Shown: positions 47,210 to 58,341 of the stretch, one piece after another
Numbering within the stretch: the stretch's first letter is position 1
Layout: the number at the start of each line of letters is the position of its first letter
Assembly: GCA_027596075.1 (NCBI GenBank)
Contig: JADGJC010000029.1
Coordinates: 62,001 to 126,000 of the forward strand
Length of the DNA stretch: 64,000 nucleotides
Direction: 5' to 3'
Source of the DNA: Rhizophlyctis rosea
Taxonomy: Eukaryota > Chytridiomycota > Chytridiomycetes > Rhizophlyctidales > Rhizophlyctidaceae
The notes under the pieces: model-generated
What the model was told of the DNA's origin: nothing
Seen by the model: the letters and a program-made list of their open reading frames with translations, nothing else
The model's database searches: none
Position numbers and translations under genes: made by a program

Positions 47210-48679
47210 AGTTGCGGTGGGTTTTGTTGGTATGAGGTGGGTGATTTGTGACGCGTCTGATGCGCGTGGATCTTCCTCGGCAGCTATGGTCCTGCGAGGG
47301 AAGCGAACAAACAAGTAGACGATGGGTTCAGAACCGGTTTATATGTTTCTACAACAGAGAATGAAATCAAATTGTCCGCATCATTGAGTGGGGTTTGGAA
47401 GGAAGAAGTCCAAACATGGCAACTGATGTGGTTCTTGTGTAACCAGTCAAAACTGGCGCGCGCTGCGGAGGTAACTAACGTCCATGTGGAAGATATGCCA
47501 CAGTTGAGGCAGAAGTTGCAATGGATCTCGTCTTGATACTTACTTAGGTGCGAGGTTATCTCGCTTCAAAAACAGTAACCTCATCCCGGCGATGAAAAAG
47601 CAAGTTCAATGCATAACGGCAACATGGTTGCCGCATGAATGAAATGGGAGCCATGAAACGACATGTAGTAGTATCGCGTCACTGAGGTACAGACTGTCCA
47701 GTGTGAGATTCATTGCCCCCTTGGGACTTGCATTCCACGAGATGAGCACAAAAGCGCAACAAAGCGCAAGCCACGATTGCGGAGGTCTACCATCCCGCCA
47801 ACGCTCCTTCGAATTTGCCGCAGGGCGACGGCGACCCTAACCGCGCTTGCGGGATGCCTTGAAGGAAACAACTCGCTGTACATTCATTGGTCCCCCCTAC
47901 GGCGAGTTCAGATCTTGTGAGAGGACGGGATGAAACGATGAAGCAAGCCAAGGAATGGTGTCCAAAATAGGTGCGGGTGTGATGCCGGCAAGTTTGCCCA
48001 TCCAGCACGTCATGAAGGGATCCAAGAAAAAGAAGTGGGATGGAAGGATGAGATCTGACTAACAGATTCATGCTCGGAGGTGGTCGGAGCCTATTTTGAC
48101 GGCGACTCGGAGGCTCGTGTCACACGATCCCTTCCGACACCGCGCCACAGTGTTCCGCAAGCAGCCACAAAATACCGTATTGGGAATGCTTGTAACACCA
48201 GCAGAACAGATCCGTCACACCTCGTTGCACTTTGACCAAAAAGGGAACAACCACAGACACCTCGAATTATGCGCATTGCTGACACTCGGCGCCCTCCGTT
48301 ACCCGCGTCTTGGGAGGGGACCTGTCATCCCAGCCTTTGGTGAAGTGGGGAAGAGATGAAGAGCTGAGAGGAAGAAGAGCTGAGGAGCTGGTGCTGCACT
48401 GGTACTTATAGGTGACGGGTGGCAAGCAGGCAGTCCCTGAACGAAAAGAGGAGAGGAAAGGAGTGACCGCTCAGCGTCATTTGTGTCTTTGATTCAAACA
48501 GACACTGACATAGACGGGACGGAGGGACATCGAACCGCATAATCCATACCCCTCCTGCAAACTTCGCATACCCGGCACCAAATCTTAAATTCGCCGCCCT
48601 TTCCAACTCCTCATTTCTTCAAACAACCAACGATCATCAACCGCCAAACTTAAATGTACTCCCCGCCCATACTTCCATC
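47210..48679. other. Long divergent intergenic region
   Basis: About 1.5 kb between the esterase and sensor starts. No gene, RNA or repeat was recognised. The length suggests complex regulation or relic sequence. Confidence 0.4.
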
Positions 48680-51202
48680 ATGATGAAACAAACCTACCCA
48701 ATGGATACTTGGGAATCCTCACAGTCCCCAATGGGATCGCCAACCAGCTCCTTCAATACACCACAGAAGTCGAAGATGAATAGCGGCGCTGCTTGGGATG
48801 ATAATAAGCACAGCATGGAGGAGGAGAGTGCCAGAACAAAGAAGATGAGGGCTAATGCGCCAGGGAATGGAAAGTCAAAGGGTGGTGGAATGGTGCCTTT
48901 GTCGGCCTTGTTTATTAGTGAGTATGCTAGCTTTGGGCTAGAACAGAAGTGTTTTTGATGATTGTGTGGGATGGGGGGTTGGAGGGTCTTAAGGGGAGGG
49001 AGGATGGTGGGCGGGATCGTGGAGTGCGGAGGGGAAGTTTGCCCCACAAACATACACTTGCCCTATGAATCTTCAGTCCGCCCATTAACAAACCCTCCCA
49101 CCCTCAGCAATGATGCTAGCAGTCGCAACCTCCCTCGCCGTCACAATCGGCACAATCTCCATCCTCACCGGCACCGAATCAATCTCCGAAACCGCTAACA
49201 GCCTCCTGGCCATGACACTCAACCGTGCCTACGACCGCACAATGCTAATGCTCAACTCGACAAACTCGCTCCTCTATGCGACGGCAAACTCGACCCTCAT
49301 GTATACGTTTTTGAACACGGATATGAACGCGACGTTGAATCGGAATGTGTTGGATGTGGCGAATAATGATGTTATTACGTTGCATTGGCAGGTTGCGTTG
49401 CAGAATAGGTGAGTTTGGGGAGAAGGGTGGTGGATGTTTGTTGTCAGTGGTCAGAGTTGGGTTGGTGTCTTGAAGTATGCCTGCAGAGATCTGGGTAATG
49501 TGGGTGAGGTTGCCAGTGGTGATCCAGCAAAATGTGTTGAGATAGCAGAACGGGTTGTGAAAGCCACTTGGATTGTCGGATGCCGCGTGTCAAATTATCA
49601 ATGTTCTCACTGTCTCTGGATATGGAAAGGGCTTTGGCCGCTGCAAAGCCTATGTTTCAGTCTATAACTAATCACGATCATACTTTCCTCTATGTCTACA
49701 GTTTCCTGAGCGCGTCAGGCTACTACCTCGAAGCTAACTCCAACTACATGGCAACCTACTCTCCTGCAAGCTTCATAGCTGTCAGCGACGAGACAACCCG
49801 TGCAGCCTACGCCTCAAACAACTCATACATAACCCGCACCCGGTGCAATCCAAAAACACCCGCAAACTACACCGTGACGACCCCGGCGGGCACCGGGCTC
49901 GTCATGTCCGGCACCTGTGTCATGAACGCAACCACAGTAAAAGGTCACGGCCCAGACGGATCCTTGATATTCAACCCCGGAAACCCCGTTCGCGGCGACT
50001 GGGACTTGAAAACCCTATGGTCGGTAGTATACAACTCAACCGGAAAACCGGTCTGGGCCCCCATCACCTACTCCCCCAACCCCGTCCTCCGAACCTTCCT
50101 AGTCCCCCTCATCCAACCCCTCTGGTACCGCCAACCCGTCGGCACCTCCGATGGCGGCACCTTCTACGCCGCCCAATTCGTCACAATGACCCTCTCCTCC
50201 CTAGAACACTACCTACCCACCATCAAACCAACCAACAACACCGTAATCGCCTTCATAGACACAAAAGGCGCAATGATAGCCTCCTCAGAACCCTACGCAA
50301 CCGCAGACCTAAACCAACCAGCAAACGTAGTCGTAACCCGCTACAAAGCCCACGCATCCTCAAACCCTATCATCGCCGCAACCGCTAAATACCTCTTCCC
50401 TTCATACGCAACCTCAGACGACGCGTACGTCGCATCCGTCCAAACCGCGCCGGAGATAACGGATTCGTTCACCGGCCCAGACGGCACACAATACCTCCTC
50501 CAAACCCGCTGGATCTCCGACCCCTACGGCCTGCGCTGGCTCATGCTCCTCACCACCCCACGCGCAGACTTCTTCGCCCCCATCGACAAAATGAAATACA
50601 CAGTCATAGGCGTATGCGTCGGTCTCGGACTCCTCGGCGTCCTCTTCGCAATCTTCGCATCCATCGTCGTCATCATGCCTATAAAGCGCCTCAACAGCGC
50701 TATGCGGGAAGCTACGAATTTCGATTTTAGCGCGTTGAGGAGCGGGTATTTAGATCATCGCTCCGCGTTTCTGGAGATTGCGGAGATGCAGCATGCGTTT
50801 GCGTTGATGTTGAGTCGGTTTGCGGATGCGATTAGTAGTAATAGGGCGTTGGCGGGTGGGAGGGGGGCGGGGAGTGGGAGTGCTGGTAACGGTGCCAATA
50901 GCAACAGTAATCATTACAGCAGCAGCAACAACAACAACAACACGAAAAGCAGCGGGTACACCTCTTATGACCGTCAACCTCAACCCCAACGCACACCACC
51001 CGTATCAAACACCAACATGGTCTACAAAGAGCAGCAAGTTCCTAAAGCTGTCTTGATGTCGCGTCCGAAGTATATTGAGATACGCGCTCCGGAGGACGTG
51101 CACCATTCTACGGCTCCTAATGGGGGGTATGTTGGCGGCGCGGGATCACCGCCGAGGAGGGGGTGGGAGTGGGAGGAGGGTGGTGAGAGGAGATATGAAT
51201 GA
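48680..51202 (+). CDS. Two-pass membrane sensor with extracellular Cache-like domain and HAMP-like segment, no output domain
   Basis: Exons 48680-48917, 49108-49408 and 49630-51202 give about 703 aa. A cytosolic N-terminus of about 75 aa precedes the first membrane helix (LAVATSLAVTIGTISILTG). A large extracellular region with many N-glycosylation sites follows (NSTNSLLYATANST, TFLNTDMNATLNRN), with Cache-like features (VYNSTGKPVWAPITYSPN, IAFIDTKGAMIASSEP, WLMLLTTPRADFFAPI). The second helix is VGLGLLGVLFAIFASIVVI, then a HAMP-like stretch MPIKRLNSAMREATNFDF and SAFLEIAEMQHAFALMLSRF. In related zoosporic fungi this architecture precedes adenylyl/guanylyl cyclase or kinase domains. Here only a low-complexity Asn/Ser/Gly tail follows. 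A 42-nt GT..AG segment just after 49660 could be an in-frame retained intron. Confidence 0.72.
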
Positions 51203-51955
51203 TTGGTAACGGTGAGATGGGGAGGGGTGGGCTATGGGGTTTTTTGGATAGATTAGACTGAAGTTTGAGTGAGACTGCTGAGGTGACATGTCGGAAGGGG
51301 GTCCAGGGCCGGTTCCTGGATGAATGTACCTGCTCCACAATGGGGCAGGACTGGCTAGGAGTGGAGTACGGTGTTTGTTTTCCGGCTCCATAGAGGAGAA
51401 CTTTGTCGATAGAAGTGAATTCCCCCTTGTTTCATCTATTCCCCCTCACTTGTAGGGGATGGTATCTGCAAATTCGAAACTTCACGTTTCGATGCATTGC
51501 TGATTCAGACTAGAATAAGTTAAAAATTAGATCTCTGCTGCGAAAACGGTGGCTGTGCTGCTGTAAGTGTATGTAGTATCCTGCTTGTAACGGTTTTGTT
51601 GGACAGTAAAGTTTATGTTCCTTTGCCTTTTACATCACAAAGGAGATGAAACTCTAGGTGACAACATCAATTGCCTAATTTCAAGACTCTCACATCTCTC
51701 TCCCCATGCCTTGCCAAATCAAATGACCGCACACTCGATGCTCATGATAACCAGCGCAAAGGGCGAGTTGCTCTCCACAATGAAGTTCGTTTGCAATTGA
51801 TGATGACCATATAATCATTTCACATTCAATAAACCGTGGAGGGTCAGCGAAATCATGTTGAGAAACCAAGTTGCCTCAGCCCCTTTCAACACATTGAACA
51901 ACAACCTCTCTCCAAGCTACCTTATCCAACCCCGCTCATCCAAATACATCCCAAC
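51203..51955. other. Convergent intergenic region
   Basis: About 750 bp between the sensor and Cys-motif protein stop codons. No feature was recognised. Confidence 0.4.
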
Positions 51956-54010
51956 TCAAATCCTAACCACGACCCCACAATGACACAACTCCCCCGGACA
52001 CTTACTCCTATCCTTCCCCTTCCCACACCATCTCCGACACCGCTCATCGTAACTCGGATCAACACCCACATACTGCCCGTTCTCACAATCACCCCCATCA
52101 TCACTCCTCATCGTCACCGTCTCTCCCCCACGCTCCCCTCCGGTAGGTCTATACTGCGGCGGAGGATGCAAACTATCATGATCATGGTACATATTCATGT
52201 CGTCTTCGTCGATGATGTCCTCGTCTTGGTGCGGGATGATAGGTGGGGGAGAAGAAGAGACGCATCGACATAGTTCGGCAGGACAGTGGGTTTTGGAACA
52301 CCATCTTTTGCAGCGTTCGTTGTAGATTGGGTCGTGGCCGGCGTAGATGCGGGAGGGGCAGTCGCCTACTACGGATGAGGGGGGGTTGTGTGGGGGTTGT
52401 TGGCTGCGTGCGGGGTGGGGCTGTTGGTGGGGGTATTGTCGTTGGTGTGGTGGTATAGAAGGACGATGTTGTTGTTGCTGCTGTTCATGTCCACGCTTGA
52501 CGCGTTCTCCTCCACGTGGTCGTGTATCTACTGTTACTTTGCCGTCAAATCCTGTCCCGCTTTTACCCGTCCCCTCCCCGTCCTTCTCACTTCGGATCCA
52601 CCGCCTGACCCGCTCATTCCCTCCCGGCATTGCATCACCCCTTCCAGCCCCGCTCGTCCCATCAACACACCGACACAGCCTTGCCGGACAAGGTCCTAGC
52701 TGACACCACCGTTGACATCGCTCGTCGTACGTTGAGTCGGTACCAGCGTACTGGTTTGTAGTGCAGTGGAGGATGTAAGATAGTTTTCCCGTGCGGAGGT
52801 TGAGTGCGTGAGCCGTTTCCGCCGGTAGGAAGGAAACTAGGTAAGTTCTTATGCGCTCTAAAATGGATTTAGATTCCTGAGAATGTTGATGTTGTTCTTC
52901 TGACGGCAGTTCAGGTCCAAAAGTCTGTCGTGACGATCCGAACGTCGATGCAGCTTCTTTTTGTTTCTGCGTGGACGCCGCATGCCGCTGCGTTGTCGCT
53001 TCCCCAGCAACAGATTTGATCGCTTCTGTAACTTTGCTAACAACCTCCGTGGCTTTACTTGCAACTGAAGTGGCTTTATCAGCCAACCGCTCCCTCTGTC
53101 TAGTGACCTCATCCCACATCTCCTGAGTATGGAACCCATGATGACCGTCACCTCCGCCAACATGTCCAGTGATTGGCCCACCAGTCCAAGCACCTGGTCT
53201 ATCCTTCACGTGGATTTCAATCTCGTGTGTGGAACCCATTGTCCTTGTGGTAATCTCCACTACCCCAGGTGTTGTGGTTGTTGCTGTATCTACCTTGCCT
53301 TCCGCTTGTTTTCCCGGGGTGCCAGCGCCGTGATGGTTCCCATGCTCCCTTCCCTGCGTTTGTCCGACGCCTTCACCGCCAATCTCCCACCCGCCCGCTC
53401 GCCCAACGAGTTGTATCCATTCCTTAGCAAGGACGTATGGTGCTGTAACAGGGGATAACAGATTTAGTGGCACGGATGCGGATAGGATTTGAGAATTTGG
53501 TGATGACCAGCAAGCGGAAGAAGTTTTTGGCGATGCTAAAAGTATTGATATGCCTGAATGTGGAAATGGGAGGACGTTAGTTATTGGAATGTTCAAAATT
53601 TTCATTGAAGACCACAGTTGTGAGTGCAGACTCTCAGCCCGTTTCGAACTTTAGTTTCAGAAAAATCATTTCTCATTAAACGTACCTCCACACAAAACGC
53701 CCAAAGCCACCATCCCCCTAAACACATCATATCCGCCCTTCAACACCCATCGAACTCTCCTCGTTGCCTCCTGATACTGGTTTCCATTATCTTCCTCTTG
53801 GATATGGTGGGCCGGAACATTTGGTATCGGTGTTGAAGAGCGGGAAGGTGGTTGTGATGTGGACAATCTAGTGGAAGGTGGTTGTGATGTGGACAATCTG
53901 GTGGAAGGTGGCTGTGACGTGGATAATCGTGTTGATGAAAAGGACGCGCGACGAGAGGAGGAGGTTGGAGGGTGATAGGAAGAAGTGGAAGAGCGGATTG
54001 AGTCGGTCAT
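51956..54010 (-). CDS. Membrane protein with three copies of a Tyr-Gly-Asp / Cys motif
   Basis: Two exons (minus: 53686-54010, 51956-53553) give 640 aa. The N-terminus (about 85 aa) is Ser/Thr-rich and has three tandem STRLSTSQPP units. A membrane helix spans the intron (FRGMVALGVLCGGISILLAS). Then come a Gly/His-rich stretch, a long charged Ala-rich helix (RERLADKATSVASKATEVVSK), and a C-terminal half with three copies of YxGxDxxYxERCxRWC - CPxxLCxC: YAGTDSTYDERCQRWC, YAGHDPIYNERCKRWC, YVGVDPSYDERCRRWC, each followed by CPARLCRC, CPAELCRC or CPGELCHC. The motif resembles small Cys-rich carbohydrate-binding modules of fungal surface proteins (CBM52-like), but I cannot confirm that. Spacers are Pro/Gln/His-rich. 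Wall or substrate adhesion is a guess. Confidence 0.72.
53841..53930 (-). repeat. Three tandem 30-bp repeats inside the Cys-motif gene
   Basis: Units 53841-53870, 53871-53900 and 53901-53930 (gtggaaggtggttgtgatgt and the next ten bases). Each encodes STRLSTSQPP on the minus strand; the first two are nearly identical and the third has diverged by several bases. Confidence 0.9.
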
Positions 54011-54634
54011 GTAGAGGGGTTTTGGTGTGCGTTATGAATTGTTATGGGATTGTGTGATGTATGTATGTTGTGAGTTGTGTATTTCATTAAGACAATGGTA
54101 GATGGCGAGATGTGAGGGCATTCAGTGAATGTGGATGAGATGGATTGCGAAACGAATTCTCGTGAGAATTGCAAGACCCCTTTGCTGACGTAACCCTTCT
54201 GAAGCCACAATACTTGAGGACCCTGAAATTATTGATTTTCTGTGCGTCCCATGATCGGACCGTCACAAAGTCAAGATCATCTGGTTCACCTCAAGGTAAG
54301 GTCGCACATCAATGGTTGAATTGTCCGGCTCCGCCATTATTAGGTCATTCATGTGGTGGGTGGATCCATTGACTTGATCGGCAGGTACAGTTTACCAAAC
54401 TGCCCGGTGATTTGGATGAGTGCGAAGGTCATAGCTTCTGCTCTTCTGGGGCCCCTACGCACGCAAACTTGGCGGACAGGTCAAGTTGCTCCCTGATTAC
54501 TTTAATTACAGACTGTTGATTATACTCAAAGCCGCACAGTCAACGTCCCTCGCACACATTACATCTTTTCCATTTCATCAAAATCGGCAGAGGCCTCAAA
54601 TTGACTGTCCCATTCTCATAACGAATTTGCACAA
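54011..54634. other. Divergent promoter region
   Basis: About 620 bp between the Cys-motif gene and the 421-aa gene. No other feature was recognised. Confidence 0.4.
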
Positions 54635-55900
54635 ATGAGTCTCTTACCCGTCGGGCCTACACCGAATTCTCAGCCGGAAGTTCTCCCCGAGCACTCTGAG
54701 TCGTCTGATCACCCAGCAAACTCCAATACTACCAGACGACGCAGCTCCGTAACTGCCCTAATGAACCTCATCACCGCAGGTCCCATGCGTTCCCTCGACA
54801 TCAATAAAAAAGGCCGCGATAGAGCTCGCACCCTCTCCAGCGAGAACCGTCAATCCTCCCGCGAATACGTGTGCTCCAATGAAAGCGTCAACCATTCCGC
54901 CCGGAGCAGTATAACCTCCCGACATCGTCTCCCCATCCCATCCTCCCGTCGCGAATCTAATAGTTCCCTAAACACGAGCAGCCATACAACTCTTGAAAGA
55001 CATACAACTCTTGAACGAGATTCGGCAAACAACGCCAATAATATCCATATCAACCCAATCTCAACTTCATCTCCCGACATTCCCCGCCGCCGCTCAAGCG
55101 TCACACATTTCCTCCGCAAAAAGAAACGTTCATCCATGGACGGTTCAGACATCTCGTCCCTTTCGCATTCCCAAACCCTTTCATCAGGTTCGTCCCAACC
55201 CTCAGACTCAAATACAAGTATCCACGCCCCGAAAGAGGCTCTATATCCTCACACCATCAACAACGCCTCAACCATAACAAACACCACATCCTCAACCCAC
55301 GCCATCGCCAAATCCTCCAACCCCTCCATCTCCTCCCTCCTAGACCTATCCTCCTCCCCCTCAACAACCCACTCCCCACCGCCCACCGCCCCCCGCCGTC
55401 AAAGCATCATCGCAACACTCCGGGGAACTCGGACGTCGTCATCTATTAATTCATCAACGTTCTCACCCTCATCCTCACACCATAACACTCACCATCACCA
55501 CCCACCAAAACCAACACTCGAGGAACTCCGATTGGCATGTCCCGATTGTGCCATAGCGGGTTTAGCATACGGATGTAACGCCCACCGTGGGGCGGACGTC
55601 AACCTTCCACGGAATGATAAGCGACTTTCCATGGTTGGGGGCGTTGGAATATTAGGCGAGGCGATGGGGCCGGGTGCTGTGCTTGGTGGGCGGCCGGTGA
55701 GTGTAGAGGAAATTAGTGGTGGGGGTGGGGTTGATTTGAGGAGTGGGGGGGAGGGGGAGGGGGAGAAAGGGAAGGGACCGGTGAGGAATTGGTTGGATGC
55801 TTGTGAGGATTGTCGGATGGGGAGTAGTGGGGGGCTTTGTGAGGTGCACTGGAAGCAGCTTTTGGGTGGTGGGGGGCCGAAGAAGGGTGTTGAGTTGTAG
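54635..55900 (+). CDS. 421-aa disordered protein with two C-x2-C..C-x2-H clusters
   Basis: Single-exon gene. Most of the protein is low complexity (Ser/Thr/Asn/His/Arg), with three look-alike basic-serine motifs TRRRSSVTALMNL, PRRRSSVTHFL and PRRQSIIATLRG, each fitting a basophilic kinase site (RRxS). The C-terminal quarter has two Cys clusters: CPDCAIAGLAYGCNAH and CEDCRMGSSGGLCEVH, both C-x2-C-x8/9-C-x2-H, separated by about 100 Gly-rich residues. These look like paired zinc sites. No family was recognised. The repeated RRRSSV motifs suggest regulation by a PKA-like kinase (inferred). Confidence 0.7.
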   Translation: MSLLPVGPTPNSQPEVLPEHSESSDHPANSNTTRRRSSVTALMNLITAGPMRSLDINKKGRDRARTLSSENRQSSREYVCSNESVNHSARSSITSRHRLPIPSSRRESNSSLNTSSHTTLERHTTLERDSANNANNIHINPISTSSPDIPRRRSSVTHFLRKKKRSSMDGSDISSLSHSQTLSSGSSQPSDSNTSIHAPKEALYPHTINNASTITNTTSSTHAIAKSSNPSISSLLDLSSSPSTTHSPPPTAPRRQSIIATLRGTRTSSSINSSTFSPSSSHHNTHHHHPPKPTLEELRLACPDCAIAGLAYGCNAHRGADVNLPRNDKRLSMVGGVGILGEAMGPGAVLGGRPVSVEEISGGGGVDLRSGGEGEGEKGKGPVRNWLDACEDCRMGSSGGLCEVHWKQLLGGGGPKKGVEL

Positions 55901-56329
55901 GTTTGGGGGTTTAGGTGAGGTGGGGTTGAACCACATCTGAGAGCACCGATTCTGAACCTCAGCGTCACTTCTCGCTCCGCACAAGTGCTATGTATAATTC
56001 TGTAAATGGTTTTCAAGGGTTATGTTCGGTCAATCTCCCCTGGTTTCGTGTAAATACATCTAAGATTTGTGAAATTAGTCATGAGCAAAGTTGCTGCCAC
56101 AGGAAAAGAAACCAATCGTGTCTTTTGGATGCATTCTGAGCTGGCGGACTAGGGCCGACCCACTGTGAGACACTATCTGTTGAGCCTAAATTAATACAAA
56201 TAAAAATACTTCTATCTACAACAAAAAACACAAAAAACGTGAGAACCAACTCGGTACTCCCTCCTACCTACAGGTCCCTCCTAACCCCTCCCCCGCCGAA
56301 ACCTCCTCTATCCCCATCACACCCATCCC
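55901..56329. other. Convergent intergenic region
   Basis: About 430 bp between the 421-aa protein and TIM44 stop codons; nothing recognised. Confidence 0.35.
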
Positions 56330-57977
56330 TTACCACCCCGTACTCCGACTCCAATCAATAACCAACCACCCCCCAGTCTTAGGATTAATCTCCATCTCCG
56401 GATCCACACTCTGCGCCTTCGTAAACGCCATAACATACGTTGCCATCTCAATATGATCCTCCTTCCCCAACTTCAACACCCCCTTCTTATCCCTAAACGC
56501 CAAAATCTCATGCGTCGTAAACGTCACCAGAGCAACGGGGAGCTCGTCCTCCAAGAGTGTGAGTTTGCGGATATCTACTCGTCGGATGTCGAGGAGTTTG
56601 CAGTCGGATATTAAGCCTTGTTGGCGTTGGGCTTCGAAACCGGCTGTCAGGCGGGCGTAGGCCTAGCGGGGGAGGATGGTGAGCATGACCTGTGAAGATG
56701 GACCTGGAAACAGACGGACTCAGCAATGCCAGAAACCTACCCTTTCACTGCACCACTCCTTCAAAATGCTCGCCTCTCCCTTCAAATACGCCTCCATGAT
56801 CTCCGGGATCATATGCATGGTCGCCTCCTTCAGGAACTTATCCTTCCTGAAAAAGGGATCCACCTGCTTAAACGCCCTAACAACCTGCGCCTCCTCCGTC
56901 TCCTCAAATGCCGAACTAGAGAAAAAGTCCCGCACCCGCTCAATCATCGGGTTATCACTCTCATCATACGTTCTTCTAACAGCAAACAACTTCTGCGCTA
57001 TCGGAGAATCCTCCTTAAACTTCCGCCATGCTTCAGCAACGCGCGTTGATCGATGTTGGACGACGGCTTGACCGGCGTTGGGGTCGGCTGTTACTACTCG
57101 TTGTGGGTTTACGGCACCGGGGAGGAGAGGGTTTTTGGCGGCTAGTTCGGCGGCTTGTTCTGCTCGGATGCGTTCACGTTCTTCTTTTGGAATATATTCC
57201 TGGAAATAGGCGGAAGAGCCGGTGTCGACTACGTTTCTTTTGATCTCCTTGAAACCTTTCCCAACGATCTTAGCGGCTTTGGTATCTAGGACGGGCTCTG
57301 CCACCTGGGTGATAGGAGGGGAGGATGTCAGCACGTTTACGCAGTAGCGACTCCCGCCCACACTTCTATTGACTTGCTACTCTGAGAAACCCACCTTCTG
57401 TGTCGCCTCCGCAACTTTCTCCGCACCATATGAGATCGCCTCCCCTGTCTTCTTTACCACCGGATTCTCCAACGTCGCATCCACCGCCTTTCCCACACCC
57501 TCCAAAACCTTACTCGTCCCCTTCCCTGTCGCTTCCATAGCCTTCTTTGCGCGTTGCACCGCGTCCGAGTCTGCGAGCTCATTTGTCTTTGCGCTCAATT
57601 GCTTGACGTTGTCTTGCAATTCGCGGTTTTCTTTCCATTGTCGTTGAACAGACTTGTAGAACTCAGAAAAGAAGTTGGGGTTGCCGCTGTTCGATCGGGA
57701 TTGAGAGTGCAGGAGGGTGGTAGACGGTGCGTGGGGTGCTGTGGGCCGGCGGGTGAGGGGACGCAGAGGTCGGGAAGTGTGAGAAGGAGTGTGATAAGAT
57801 TGAGATTGAGAGGGTTGTGCTGTTATTATTGGTGATAGTCTTTGGCGGTATCCTTGTGACTGTTATTAATATGAAGTGTCAGTCAAAGTTGCAGAACTCG
57901 GTGTACCGACGTATACATACCAGGAGCCTGCTGGCCCGCAGCTGCCCATTCCTCGACAATAATAGCGAGGTAGTCAT
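56330..57977 (-). CDS. TIM44: TIM44, mitochondrial import motor subunit
   Basis: Peripheral inner-membrane protein that tethers mtHsp70 to the TIM23 channel. Four exons (minus: 57921-57977, 57395-57859, 56741-57304, 56330-56662) give 472 aa. It begins with a basic presequence (MTTSLLLSRNGQLRASRLL). The N-domain has FFSEFYKSVQRQWKENREL, VKQLSAKTNELADSDAV, and an Ala/Lys helix. The C-terminal Tim44 domain is unmistakable: VRDFFSSSAFEETEEAQVVR, ATMHMIPEIMEAYLKG, then DCKLLDIRRVDIRKLTLLE, PVALVTFTTHEILAFRDKKG and the ending NPKTGGWLVIDWSRS. All phases agree. It is divergent from BCP1 with 364 bp between starts. Confidence 0.95.
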
Positions 57978-58341
57978 GTTTATGTGTTAATTACTCGGTA
58001 ATAACAGAGTGTTCCCACCAGTGATCTGCTTTGGAGTGAGGATATTTTTAGGGTCACAAGAGGAGTCAGCAAGCAAGAACACGTTCGAGTTGTCGGGAAA
58101 TGACCGTGACGTGGCTGGTATTGCAAGCCACATTGTTTGTTGGTGGGAAGCCTGCTGACATAAACATTTCATGGCCAAATTTGGGCCCATTCAAAAAGAA
58201 TTCATACAAGCCACCAATATGCGTTGTGCACGGTGGGACCGTGGGAGTGGGTGGGAGAGAGTTGCTATTTTACACTCTGTGCTTTCCCACACCACCCCAG
58301 TCATCAAACAAATCAACTTCCCACAATCAAAAAGCAAAGTC
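57978..58341. promoter_or_regulatory. Bidirectional promoter region of TIM44 and BCP1
   Basis: 364 bp separate the two outward-facing ATGs (57977 minus, 58342 plus). No consensus TATA was seen; both are housekeeping genes, so a TATA-less shared promoter is likely. Confidence 0.45.

Noticed and set aside
49843..50388. 181-codon frame rich in His/Arg/Pro inside the sensor gene
   Set aside because: Out-of-frame shadow of the extracellular domain.
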